A stretch of 64,000 nucleotides of DNA from Marilutibacter chinensis (lineage in GTDB: Bacteria; Pseudomonadota; Gammaproteobacteria; Xanthomonadales; Xanthomonadaceae). The stretch covers positions 62,001 through 126,000 of the forward strand of contig NZ_JAKJPO010000008.1 in the NCBI RefSeq assembly GCF_021725675.1, given 5' to 3'. The notes below the pieces were generated by a model, which had not been told where the DNA came from, ran no database searches, and saw only the letters and a list, made by a program, of their open reading frames with translations. This document shows positions 56,547 through 64,000 of the stretch, in pieces. Within the stretch, counting starts at the first letter, position 1. The number at the start of each line of letters is the position of its first letter. Position numbers and translations under genes: made by a program.

Positions 56547-57926
56547 TCAACCCTCTCCGGCCACGGTCATGCCGCCGACCAGGATCGAGCCGGTGCGCAC
56601 GTGCGAGCGTGCGTCGATATCGCTGCCGACTGCCTCGATCGCGCGGAACATGTCCTTCAGGTTGCCGGCGACGGTGACGCCGTCGACCGGATGGGCGATC
56701 TCGCCATTCTCGACCCAGAACCCGGCCGCACCGCGCGAATAGTCTCCGGTGATGTTGTTGACGCCCTGTCCCATCAGTTCCGTGACCAGCAGACCGCGAC
56801 CCATGCCGCGCAACATGTCCTCGAAATCGCCGGTATTGGCCGCGACCTGCAGGTTGTGCACGCCGCCGGCGTTGGCAGTGGTCTGCAGGCCGAGCCGGCG
56901 CGCCGAATAGCTGCCGAGGATGTAGCGCTGCAGCACGCCGCCGGCGATCAGTGCCGATTCGCGCGTCGCCACGCCCTCCGCGTCGAAATTGGCCGAGCGG
57001 AAGCCGCGGCGCATGAACGGAAGTTCCTCGATCGCGAACCAGTCCGGAAACAGCTGCGTACCGGCGCTGTCGAGCAGGAAGCTGGCGCGACGGTACAGCG
57101 CGCTGCCGGAGACCGCCCCCAGCAGGTGGCCGACCAGCGATCGTGCCATCTCCGCCGAGAACAGCACCGGGTAGCGGCCGGTCGCGAGCGTACGCGGGGC
57201 CAGCCGCGAGACCGCGCGCTCGGCGGCACGGCGGCCGATCGCCGCGGCATCTTCCAGATCCTCCGCCGCGAGCGCGATGCTGTACCAGCCGTCGCGCTGC
57301 ATCGCATCGCCGCGACCGGCGATGAAGGCGCTGCCGATGCTGTGCTGGCTGCTGCGTTCGTGGCCGGTGAAGCCATGCGAGTTGGCGTAGACGCCGAGGC
57401 TGGTGCCGGTGCCCAGCGAACTGCCATCGGAATTCTCGATCCGTGCGTCGAAGTCGCGGCCGGCCTGCTCGGCGGCCAGCGCCAGGTCGATCGCACGCTG
57501 GGGATCGTGCTCGACCGTCCACGGATGCCAGCTGTCGAGGTCGCGCCAGCGGCCATCCTCGAACGGAGCCGCCATCAGCCCGGCATCGGCCAGGCCAGCG
57601 GCCGGGTCGTCCTCGGTGTGGCGGGCGATCGCACAGGCCTGCTCGACCGTGGCCGCCAGGCTGTCCTCGCGCAGGTCGGCCGTGCTGGCGCTGCCCCGGC
57701 GCTGGCCGAAATAGACGGTGACGGCGATGCCGCGGTCGCGCGAGGCCTCGACGGTCTCGACCTCGCCCATCCTGACGCTGACGTTGAGGCCGGTCTCCTC
57801 GCTGCAGGACACCTCGGCCTGGCTCGCACCGGCCGCGCGGCAGCGCTCCAGCAGGCTCTGCGAAAGCTCGGCCAGCGCGTCGAGGCGGGCGTGGGAATCG
57901 TCGATAACGGTGGTGATCTGGTTCAA
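56547..57926 (-). CDS. pmbA: metalloprotease subunit PmbA/TldE
   Basis: PmbA (TldE) forms a heterodimer with TldD that degrades unfolded or leader peptides and matures some microcins. The 459-aa protein has the PmbA/TldD fold without the HExxxH zinc site, as expected for the E subunit. Recognisable parts are VSVRMGEVETVEASRDRGIA, LGVYANSHGFTGHERSS, RRASFLLDSAGTQLFPDW and MGQGVNNITGDYSRGAAGFW, ending GSILVGGMTVAGEG. The start TTG 57926 is chosen because AGGA lies 7 bases before it. A GTG at 57959 is in frame but falls within a repeat element. Its partner tldD is 0.7 kb upstream on the same strand, across darP. Confidence 0.93.
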   Translation of the reverse strand: MNQITTVIDDSHARLDALAELSQSLLERCRAAGASQAEVSCSEETGLNVSVRMGEVETVEASRDRGIAVTVYFGQRRGSASTADLREDSLAATVEQACAIARHTEDDPAAGLADAGLMAAPFEDGRWRDLDSWHPWTVEHDPQRAIDLALAAEQAGRDFDARIENSDGSSLGTGTSLGVYANSHGFTGHERSSQHSIGSAFIAGRGDAMQRDGWYSIALAAEDLEDAAAIGRRAAERAVSRLAPRTLATGRYPVLFSAEMARSLVGHLLGAVSGSALYRRASFLLDSAGTQLFPDWFAIEELPFMRRGFRSANFDAEGVATRESALIAGGVLQRYILGSYSARRLGLQTTANAGGVHNLQVAANTGDFEDMLRGMGRGLLVTELMGQGVNNITGDYSRGAAGFWVENGEIAHPVDGVTVAGNLKDMFRAIEAVGSDIDARSHVRTGSILVGGMTVAGEG

Positions 57927-57953
57927 GGGAGTGTCCTGTTGCAAAAGCGTTCC

Positions 57954-58022
57954 AGCCACGGATTCACGCGGGTACTGCTGAAGAAAGTGCTTTATCCGCG
58001 TTTATCCGCGAAAATCCGGGGC
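57954..58022. repeat. ATCCGCG-type palindromic repeat, copy B
   Basis: AGCCACGGATTCACGCGGGT is mirrored by two ATCCGCG blocks. The 33 bases at 57990-58022 match 58647-58679 at 29 positions. It lies between pmbA and darP. Confidence 0.7.
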
Positions 58023-58050
58023 CCACATTCTTTCCTGCGGCAAGGCGATC

Positions 58051-58584
58051 ATGCGCGGAATCGACGAAGACAGCGGCGAATACCTCGGCCCCAGCCGCAG
58101 CCAGCGGCGCCGCGAGGCGCTGGACGTCCTCGAGCTGGGCCGCAGGCTGTCGGAGCTGACCGACGCCCAGCTCGAACGGCTGCCTGTACCCGAGGCGCTG
58201 TTGCCGCACATCCGCGAGACCCGCCGGATCACCTCGCACATCGCGCACAAGCGGCAGCTCGCGTACCTGGCCAAGCAGATGCGCCGCGAGGACGAGGAGA
58301 CGCTGGACGCGATCCGCGACGCGATGGACGAGAGCGGCGAGGCCGCCCGCCGCGAGGTCGCCGCGTTGCACCGCGCCGAGAGCTGGCGCGAACGCCTGCT
58401 CGACGGCGGCGATGCGGCCTTGGCGGAGTTCATCGACGCGTTCCCGGCGGCCGACCGCCAGCACCTGCGCCAGCTGGCCCGCAACGCGCTGGACGAACGC
58501 AAGCGCAACAAGCCCCCGCGCGCATTTCGCGAACTGTTCCGCGAGATCCGCGAGGCCATGGCCGACGACACGCCGGAGGAGTAG
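58051..58584 (+). CDS. darP: ribosome biogenesis factor DarP (YjgA)
   Basis: DarP (YjgA, DUF615) is a small helical protein that helps late assembly of the 50S subunit. The 177-aa protein shows [58 protein letters not shown] and the C-terminal [20 protein letters not shown] (then FRE). It is on the opposite strand to its neighbours pmbA and tldD, and the two halves of an inverted repeat family flank it at about 30 and 13 bases. Its association with tldD and pmbA is common in gammaproteobacteria. Confidence 0.94.
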   Translation: MRGIDEDSGEYLGPSRSQRRREALDVLELGRRLSELTDAQLERLPVPEALLPHIRETRRITSHIAHKRQLAYLAKQMRREDEETLDAIRDAMDESGEAARREVAALHRAESWRERLLDGGDAALAEFIDAFPAADRQHLRQLARNALDERKRNKPPRAFRELFREIREAMADDTPEE

Positions 58585-58596
58585 CGGCACGCCTGC

Positions 58597-58679
58597 AAGC
58601 CATGGGTTACGCGGGTGAGCGCGGATCAGACCTTCCGCTTCCGAGGCTTTATCCGCGTCCATCCGCGAAGATCCGCGGC
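58597..58679. repeat. ATCCGCG-type palindromic repeat, copy C
   Basis: CCATGGGTTACGCGGGTGAG and GCGGATCAG on the left are mirrored by CTTTATCCGCGTCCATCCGC on the right. It is a near copy of element B and lies between darP and the convergent tldD. Confidence 0.7.
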
Positions 58680-58688
58680 TGAAGAGAT

Positions 58689-60146
58689 TCATGCCTGGGT
58701 GCCGCCCACCGTCAGGCCCTCGATCAGCAGCGAGGGCTGGCCGACGCCGACCGGGACGCTCTGGCCGTCCTTGCCGCAGACACCGACGCCCTCGTCGAGC
58801 GCCAGGTCATGGCCGACCATGCGTACCTTCTGCATCGTCTCCGGACCGTTGCCGATCAGGGTCGCGCCCTTGACCGGCGCGGTGATCTTGCCATCCTCGA
58901 TCAGGTAGGCCTCGGTTGCGCTGAACACGTACTTGCCGCTGGTGATGTCGACCTGGCCGCCGCCGAAATTGACGGCATACAGCCCTTTCTTCACCGAGCG
59001 GATCATCTCCTCCGGATCGTGCTGCCCGGCGAGCATGTAGGTGTTGGTCATGCGCGGCATCGGCAGGTGGGCGAAGGATTCCCGACGGCCGTTGCCGGTC
59101 GGCGCCATCCCCATCAGCCTGGCGTTGAGGGTGTCCTGCATGTAGCCCACCAGCACGCCGTCCTCGATCAGGGTCGTGCAGTTCGTCGGCGTCCCCTCGT
59201 CGTCGATGTTGAGCGAACCGCGGCGCCCGGCCAGGGTGCCGTCGTCGACGATGGTCACGCCAGGGGCGGCCACCCGCTGGCCCATGCGGCCGGCATAGGT
59301 GCTGGTGCCCTTGCGGTTGAAGTCGCCCTCCAGGCCGTGGCCGACCGCCTCGTGCAGCAGCACGCCGGGCCAACCCGGGCCGAGCACGACCGGCATCACC
59401 CCGGCCGGCGCATCGATGGCCTCCAGGTTGACCAGCGCCTGGCGCAGCGCCTCGCGGGCGAGCTTCTCCGGCAGGCCGCCGTCGAGCAGTTCGGCATAGC
59501 CGTAACGTCCGCCGCCACCGGCGTAGCCGCTCTCGCGGCGACCGTCCTGTTCGACGATGACCTGCACGTTCAGGCGGACCAGCGGACGCACGTCCGCGGC
59601 GAGTACCCCGTCGCTGCGCGCGACCAGCACCGTGTCGACGCCACCGGAAAGCCCGACCATCACCTGTCGCACCCGCGGGTCGGCGGCGCGCAGCAGCCGG
59701 TCGACCCGGCGCAGGGCCTCGACCTTGGCCTCGTTCGCATAGCCGTCGATCGGATCCTCGGCCGGATACAGCCCGCCCGCATCCAGAGCGCGTCCACCGC
59801 CACGGTTCAGTGACTGCGCACCGATGACCCGGCCATCGCGGGCGATCGCGCGCGCCGATCCGGCGGCCTCGAGCAACGCCTGCCCGTTGATCTCGTCGGA
59901 GTAGGCGAAGCCGGTCTTCTCGCCGCTGATCGCGCGCACGCCGACGCCCTGCTCGATCGAATGCGCGCCGTCCTTGACGATGCCGTCCTCGACCGACCAG
60001 CTCTCGCGCCGGCTGTGCTGGAAATACAGGTCGCCGAAATCCACGCCCGGCCCGAGCAGGGTGCCGAAGGCATGCTCCAGGCCGCCGGTGTCGAGGCCGG
60101 CGGGGAGCAGGAGGCGGGATTCGGCGAGTTGCAGCGGCAGGGTCAT
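58689..60146 (-). CDS. tldD: metalloprotease subunit TldD
   Basis: TldD is the zinc-bearing subunit of the TldD/TldE protease. The 485-aa protein has the zinc motif [12 protein letters not shown], and [51 protein letters not shown] and the C-terminal [20 protein letters not shown]. The length is typical. The start ATG 60146 gives [18 protein letters not shown]. It lies downstream of yhdP on the same strand with a REP-like element in the 148-base gap, and converges with darP. Confidence 0.96.
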   Translation of the reverse strand: MTLPLQLAESRLLLPAGLDTGGLEHAFGTLLGPGVDFGDLYFQHSRRESWSVEDGIVKDGAHSIEQGVGVRAISGEKTGFAYSDEINGQALLEAAGSARAIARDGRVIGAQSLNRGGGRALDAGGLYPAEDPIDGYANEAKVEALRRVDRLLRAADPRVRQVMVGLSGGVDTVLVARSDGVLAADVRPLVRLNVQVIVEQDGRRESGYAGGGGRYGYAELLDGGLPEKLAREALRQALVNLEAIDAPAGVMPVVLGPGWPGVLLHEAVGHGLEGDFNRKGTSTYAGRMGQRVAAPGVTIVDDGTLAGRRGSLNIDDEGTPTNCTTLIEDGVLVGYMQDTLNARLMGMAPTGNGRRESFAHLPMPRMTNTYMLAGQHDPEEMIRSVKKGLYAVNFGGGQVDITSGKYVFSATEAYLIEDGKITAPVKGATLIGNGPETMQKVRMVGHDLALDEGVGVCGKDGQSVPVGVGQPSLLIEGLTVGGTQA

Positions 60147-60173
60147 GGGCTGTGGCGTCCGGGAACAGGGGTT

Positions 60174-60265
60174 GTAGCGCGCGGGCAGGGCGGCGTAAGC
60201 CGCGATCGGTTTTCATGGGGAAAGCTTCATCGCGGCTTACGCCGCCCCTGCCCGCTCGCTGCTAC
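60174..60265. repeat. REP-like palindrome, copy 5 (yhdP-tldD)
   Basis: This is the longest copy. GTAGCGCGCGGGCAGGGCGG with CGTAAGCCGCGAT on the left is mirrored by ATCGCGGCTTACGCCGCCCC and TGCCCGCTCGCTGCTAC on the right, so the whole 92 bases form one large imperfect hairpin. Confidence 0.8.
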
Positions 60266-60294
60266 ATGCAGGATGGGTGCCGGAAGGCAGGCAA

Positions 60295-63200
60295 TCAACC
60301 CGCCGGCGGAGCGGCCCCGGCTTCCGCCCGACGGCTCTGTTCGCGGGTCTGGACCTCGACCTTCGGCGACTTCCAGGGGCCGGTCACACGGTAGACCTTG
60401 GCCGCGATCTGGCCCAGCGGTTTTTCCAGCACCACGTTCGCGGCGGCGCCGATCGCAGCGCCCATCGGCCCGCCGGCGATCGCGCCGACCGCGGCCAGCA
60501 GATTGCCGGCCTTGGGCCTCACCTCGATGGTCTGGTCGAAGCGCTCGCTGCGCAGATGGGTCGTGCCGCGGATCGCGATCGCCGCCGCCGGGCCGTCGAT
60601 CAGCAGGTCGTTGCTGCGGGCCATGCCGTCCGCGAACAGCACCTCGCCGGCGATCCGATTGAAGGCGAACCCGCGGGAGAACAGGTCGCCGAAGTCGAGC
60701 AGCAACCGGCGCGGCAGCTGCGCGATGCTGAGCAGCCCGAGCATGCGGCCGGCGCCGGGCTCGACCTCGAGCAGGTGGCCATCGCGCGCGTCCACGCTGA
60801 GCCGGCCTTCCAGCGCACCGGCCGAGAACGCCGCCGGGCTGCCGACCCAGCCGGCATCGAAATGCACGCTGCCACGGCCGTCCCCGATCCGTCCGGCCAG
60901 ACCGAAGCCGAGGCCGTTGAACAGCTCGCCGAAATCTTCGCTGCGCAGGTCCAGCAGCATCCGCGTGCGCGCGGCGGACCCGCTGCCGGTCCAGTCGCCG
61001 CTGACGTCGATCGCCTGCTTGTCGGCGCGTGTCTGCAGCCGTTCGATGCGCATGCCCGATGCGGTCGGATGCGAACGGAATTCCGCCTTGCCCAGGGCCG
61101 CGTCGTTGATCCGGAAATCGTCGACGTCGATCGCCAGCGCCGGTACCGCCGCCGGGTCCAGCGCATCCTCGTCGGGACGGGCGATGACCGCGGGTGCGAC
61201 CGTCGCCGTATTCGTATCCTGCGCTTCAGCCGTGGCCGGCGCCACCGGAGATCGCCAGTGCACCCGCTCGAAGCGTCCGCTGATCGCCTGCTCGGCGGCC
61301 CGGGGAATCGCCAGGCGTCCCAGCAGGCGCTGGCCGGAAGCCGTCACCGCGAGAGCACCGCCGGCGGACGGCGTGACCACCACCCGGGTATCGGGAAACA
61401 CGCCGCCGAGCATCCGCAGCTCGTCGGCGGTCACGTCGATGCGCTGCAACGGCATCGCACCACCGGTCGTGCCCGCCCGTCCCAGCGCGATCCAGTCGAT
61501 CGCATCCAGCCGTCCGGCATGACCGCTGGCGATCAGCCCGTGGGCCGGCGGCGGCTGCGCCACTCCGGTTTCGCCCAGCGCGATCCGCACACCGGTACGG
61601 CCACCATCGCTGCGCGCACGCACCGCCATGCGGTCGCCAAGCGCGACGCGGACGTCGCCGCTGCCCAGCGGCAACGGCGTCTCGACCGTGGTGGCCAGCG
61701 CCTCGCCGGCCGGCTTGCTCAACGGTGCCGGCAGATCGAGGTCCGTGCCGACCAGATCCGACCCCAGCTGCAGTCTCGATACCGTCGGGGTGCCGGCACG
61801 CTCGCGCGGCACGTCGACCCCGACGGTCCACGACGAACGGCCGGACAGATGCGGCTTCAACCATGCCAGGTCCGGCACGCGCGCGATCAGGTCCTGCACC
61901 GGGATCGACGCCTGCAGTTCGGCCTCGAATGCATGGTCGGGAACACGCACGTGACCTTCGCCGGCACGCAGCGCGAGCGTGCCCGGCAGACCTTCATGAC
62001 GGACGCTCAGCCCATCGGCCTGGAAGCCGTTGCGCGAGTACCGCGCGCGGCCGCTGACCTGGTCGAACGCCAGCTCCCAGCGCGAATCGGCCAGCTCGAT
62101 GCCGTCGGCGTCGACCGTGCCCTGGATCTCGGTGCGGCTGCCTTTCTGCAGCGGCAGCCGCAGTCCGAACCCGACCCGTGCCGGACCGCTGGCGTCGAGC
62201 GAGGCGAGCGTCTCGCCGATCTTCCCGTCGAGCGGGCTCTGCCGCAGCAGTTCGAGCAGTTGCTTCGCGTCGCCGCCGCCCTCGGCGTCGACCGCCAGAC
62301 GCCCGCCCCTGTAGCGGTCGATACCGGCGTGGATGCGGGAGATCTCGAGGCCTGCGAGCCGACCGCTGCCTTCGACCTCGAAACCGTCGGCGACGAACCG
62401 CACCTCCGCGTCCAGGTCCTCGGCCGCCGGCCAGTCTGGCTGGAAGCGGATCACGCCCTGTTCGATACGCGCGGTGGCCTCGAACAGACCCTCGCGATCG
62501 CGGAACGGCCAGTCGTCGAGGTCGCCGCTGATGACTGCGCGCCCCCCGCGCACGGTGCCGCCCTGCAACGCCTGGTCGAGCCACTCGACCGCCGGCGGCG
62601 GCATCCGGTGGCGGACCCAGAACCCCTTGGCCACCGGCACCGCGGCATCGTCGAGGCGCGCCGCGATATCGACCCGCGGCCGGCTGCCATCGCCCTGCCA
62701 GCCGAGGCTGCCGCGCACGCCGGCAGCGAAACTGCCGCCGTCCAGGCGCAGCGCACTGGTACCGACCCGCCAGCCCTGCCCGTCGCGCCATCCGACGATC
62801 TCGCCATCGAGCTTCGCCGCATGCGATACGCCGAAGCCGCTCGGCCAGTCGAAACGCATGGGCGCGGTCTCGTCCAGCCGCAGCACGAAACCGTCCTGGT
62901 CGCCTTCGATCGCGCCGCCGAGGCCGCTGATCCCGGGCGCATCGCCGACCGCGTCGAAACCCGCCCGCTCGACCCGGGCACTGGCGCGCATCGCACCACC
63001 GGTTTCGCCGACGATGCGGATCTCCCGCAGCACCGCCTGCGGGCGGGTGCGCTGCAGCCAGTCCCGCAGGCCGGGCGCCAATCGGTCGCTGAGCGCGGCC
63101 ACCATCAGCAGCGGCGCGACGTCGACCCGCTCGGCGAGCATCGCGAAGCGCCGGCCACCAGCCACGGTCAGTCCATCGAGCACCTGCCGGTCGTCGCCCT

Positions 63201-64000
63201 CGCCGATCCGCAGCGCCGGCGCGTCGAAGCGCCAGCCCCCGTCGACCAGCCGCCAGCGCGCGCGGCCCTCGACCCGGCCGAAGCCGACTTCAACGACATC
63301 CTGCGAATCGGCCCTGCCCAGTGCGACGTCGTCGAGCAGCGTGTCCAGGGTGACCGCGGTGACCCGGTGGCCACGCAACTCGGCCCAGGCCTCGGCGCGG
63401 CCCAGTCCCGAGCGGACCTGCACGCCGGCAAGCTGCAGCAATTCGCGCCAGGCCGCGAGATCGGCCTTGCGTGCGCCGGCGTAGGCATGTCCGTCGCCAC
63501 TGCCGCGGTCGAGCGCGAGCACCGCATCGAGCGGCGCGCCATCCAGTTCGGGCCATGCACGCACCGCCGCCCGGACCTGCTCGCCACTGACCCGCAGGCG
63601 CACGTCGACCCGCGGGATGCGGGCATCGATGCCGAGCGCCGGCGCGGCCACCGACAGCTTGCCGTCGATCACCTGCAGCTCGCCCAGCGCCTCCAGCGTC
63701 TCGAACACGTCGCCGCCCGCCTTCTGCTGGCCCGGCAGTCCGCGCACCTGCCAGCGACCGTCGCCGGCACGCTCCAGGGTCAGGTCGAGCCCGCGCAGCC
63801 GCAGCTCCGACAGCGCCTGCCCCGGCAGCAGCCCCTCGTAGATCGACACCAGCATCTCGGCATCGCCGACCACGATCGCATCCGCAGCCGGTCCGATCCT
63901 CAGGTTGTCCAGCTTCAGCAGCGGCCCGCGCCGGGTCCATTCGGTCTCGACCCGGTCGAACGCGACCGGCCGCCCGCTGCGCTCGGCCAGCCACGCCGCG
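60295..64000 (-). CDS. yhdP: YhdP family AsmA-like protein (3' part; start lies beyond the window)
   Basis: The reading frame is open from the stop at 60295 to the window edge, giving about 1235 residues of the C-terminal part. YhdP is a very long inner-membrane-anchored bridge protein that moves phospholipids to the outer membrane. Family features are the repeating beta-rich AsmA-like/DUF3971 segments (LSDRLAPGLRDWLQRTRPQA; GAIEGDQDGFVLRLDETAPM; LDGEIVGWRDGQGWRVG; IRFQPDWPAAEDLDAEV) and the conserved C-terminal module with RMLGLLSIAQLPRRLLLDFG and DLFSRGFAFNRIAGEV, ending AAKVYRVTGPWKSPKVEVQT and a basic tail. An internal GTG at 63873 is not the true start: family-like sequence continues upstream of it. 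Confidence 0.9.
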   Translation of the reverse strand, partial: AAWLAERSGRPVAFDRVETEWTRRGPLLKLDNLRIGPAADAIVVGDAEMLVSIYEGLLPGQALSELRLRGLDLTLERAGDGRWQVRGLPGQQKAGGDVFETLEALGELQVIDGKLSVAAPALGIDARIPRVDVRLRVSGEQVRAAVRAWPELDGAPLDAVLALDRGSGDGHAYAGARKADLAAWRELLQLAGVQVRSGLGRAEAWAELRGHRVTAVTLDTLLDDVALGRADSQDVVEVGFGRVEGRARWRLVDGGWRFDAPALRIGEGDDRQVLDGLTVAGGRRFAMLAERVDVAPLLMVAALSDRLAPGLRDWLQRTRPQAVLREIRIVGETGGAMRASARVERAGFDAVGDAPGISGLGGAIEGDQDGFVLRLDETAPMRFDWPSGFGVSHAAKLDGEIVGWRDGQGWRVGTSALRLDGGSFAAGVRGSLGWQGDGSRPRVDIAARLDDAAVPVAKGFWVRHRMPPPAVEWLDQALQGGTVRGGRAVISGDLDDWPFRDREGLFEATARIEQGVIRFQPDWPAAEDLDAEVRFVADGFEVEGSGRLAGLEISRIHAGIDRYRGGRLAVDAEGGGDAKQLLELLRQSPLDGKIGETLASLDASGPARVGFGLRLPLQKGSRTEIQGTVDADGIELADSRWELAFDQVSGRARYSRNGFQADGLSVRHEGLPGTLALRAGEGHVRVPDHAFEAELQASIPVQDLIARVPDLAWLKPHLSGRSSWTVGVDVPRERAGTPTVSRLQLGSDLVGTDLDLPAPLSKPAGEALATTVETPLPLGSGDVRVALGDRMAVRARSDGGRTGVRIALGETGVAQPPPAHGLIASGHAGRLDAIDWIALGRAGTTGGAMPLQRIDVTADELRMLGGVFPDTRVVVTPSAGGALAVTASGQRLLGRLAIPRAAEQAISGRFERVHWRSPVAPATAEAQDTNTATVAPAVIARPDEDALDPAAVPALAIDVDDFRINDAALGKAEFRSHPTASGMRIERLQTRADKQAIDVSGDWTGSGSAARTRMLLDLRSEDFGELFNGLGFGLAGRIGDGRGSVHFDAGWVGSPAAFSAGALEGRLSVDARDGHLLEVEPGAGRMLGLLSIAQLPRRLLLDFGDLFSRGFAFNRIAGEVLFADGMARSNDLLIDGPAAAIAIRGTTHLRSERFDQTIEVRPKAGNLLAAVGAIAGGPMGAAIGAAANVVLEKPLGQIAAKVYRVTGPWKSPKVEVQTREQSRRAEAGAAPPAG

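Noticed and set aside
57927-57959. GTG start for pmbA at 57959
   Set aside because: It lies inside palindromic repeat B and has no ribosome-binding site. TTG 57926 has AGGA at 7 bases.

Overview
This is a high-GC chromosomal window from a gammaproteobacterium, most likely of the Xanthomonadaceae/Lysobacteraceae (Lysobacter or Luteimonas type). That placement is inference. It rests on the gene order (dapD-yffB-dapE-asnB beside map-glnD; tldD-darP-pmbA downstream of yhdP), the high GC content, and families of intergenic GC-rich palindromes of a REP-like type. No rRNA, phage, insertion sequence or CRISPR array was seen. The only RNA gene found is a tRNA-Leu(CAG).

Layout. (1) 1-5.7 kb: the start of a gene that is probably rnr, a small hypothetical protein and tRNA-Leu, then rnk, parC, tpm and a Tat-exported threonine-aldolase-like enzyme. 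(2) 5.8-7.8 kb: asparagine synthetase asnB, preceded by what reads as a complete transcription attenuator with an Asn-rich leader peptide. (3) 7.9-16.2 kb: a penicillin-acylase homologue, then the overlapping reverse-strand run map-glnD-dapD-yffB-dapE (nitrogen sensing and lysine/diaminopimelate synthesis). (4) 16.4-21.1 kb: a four-gene archaic (Csu-type) chaperone-usher pilus operon. (5) 21.1-52.4 kb: the widely conserved rpsB-tsf-pyrH-frr-uppS-cdsA-dxr-rseP-bamA-lpxD-fabZ-lpxA-lpxB-rnhB-dnaE-accA block, covering translation, isoprenoid and phospholipid precursors, outer-membrane assembly, lipid A, replication and fatty-acid synthesis. (6) 52.5-64 kb: a signal-peptidase-like protein lacking both catalytic residues, tilS, xseB, ispA, a DUF4870 membrane protein, pmbA/tldE, darP, tldD and the 3' part of yhdP.

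The housekeeping block is interrupted by accessory modules. The pilus operon lies between map and rpsB. A cell-surface-signalling set lies between tsf and pyrH on the reverse strand: ECF sigma, FecR-like anti-sigma, a TonB receptor with an STN domain, and a subtilisin autotransporter. A CDF metal exporter lies between pyrH and frr, a DUF1232 gene between rnhB and dnaE, and a decayed marC between dnaE and accA. Two families of palindromic repeats fill intergenic spaces, especially in the second half.

The observations most worth following are the Asn attenuator of asnB, the pseudo-signal-peptidase, the regulated secreted-protease module inside the tsf-pyrH junction, and the LpxA ruler residue that predicts short acyl chains on lipid A.
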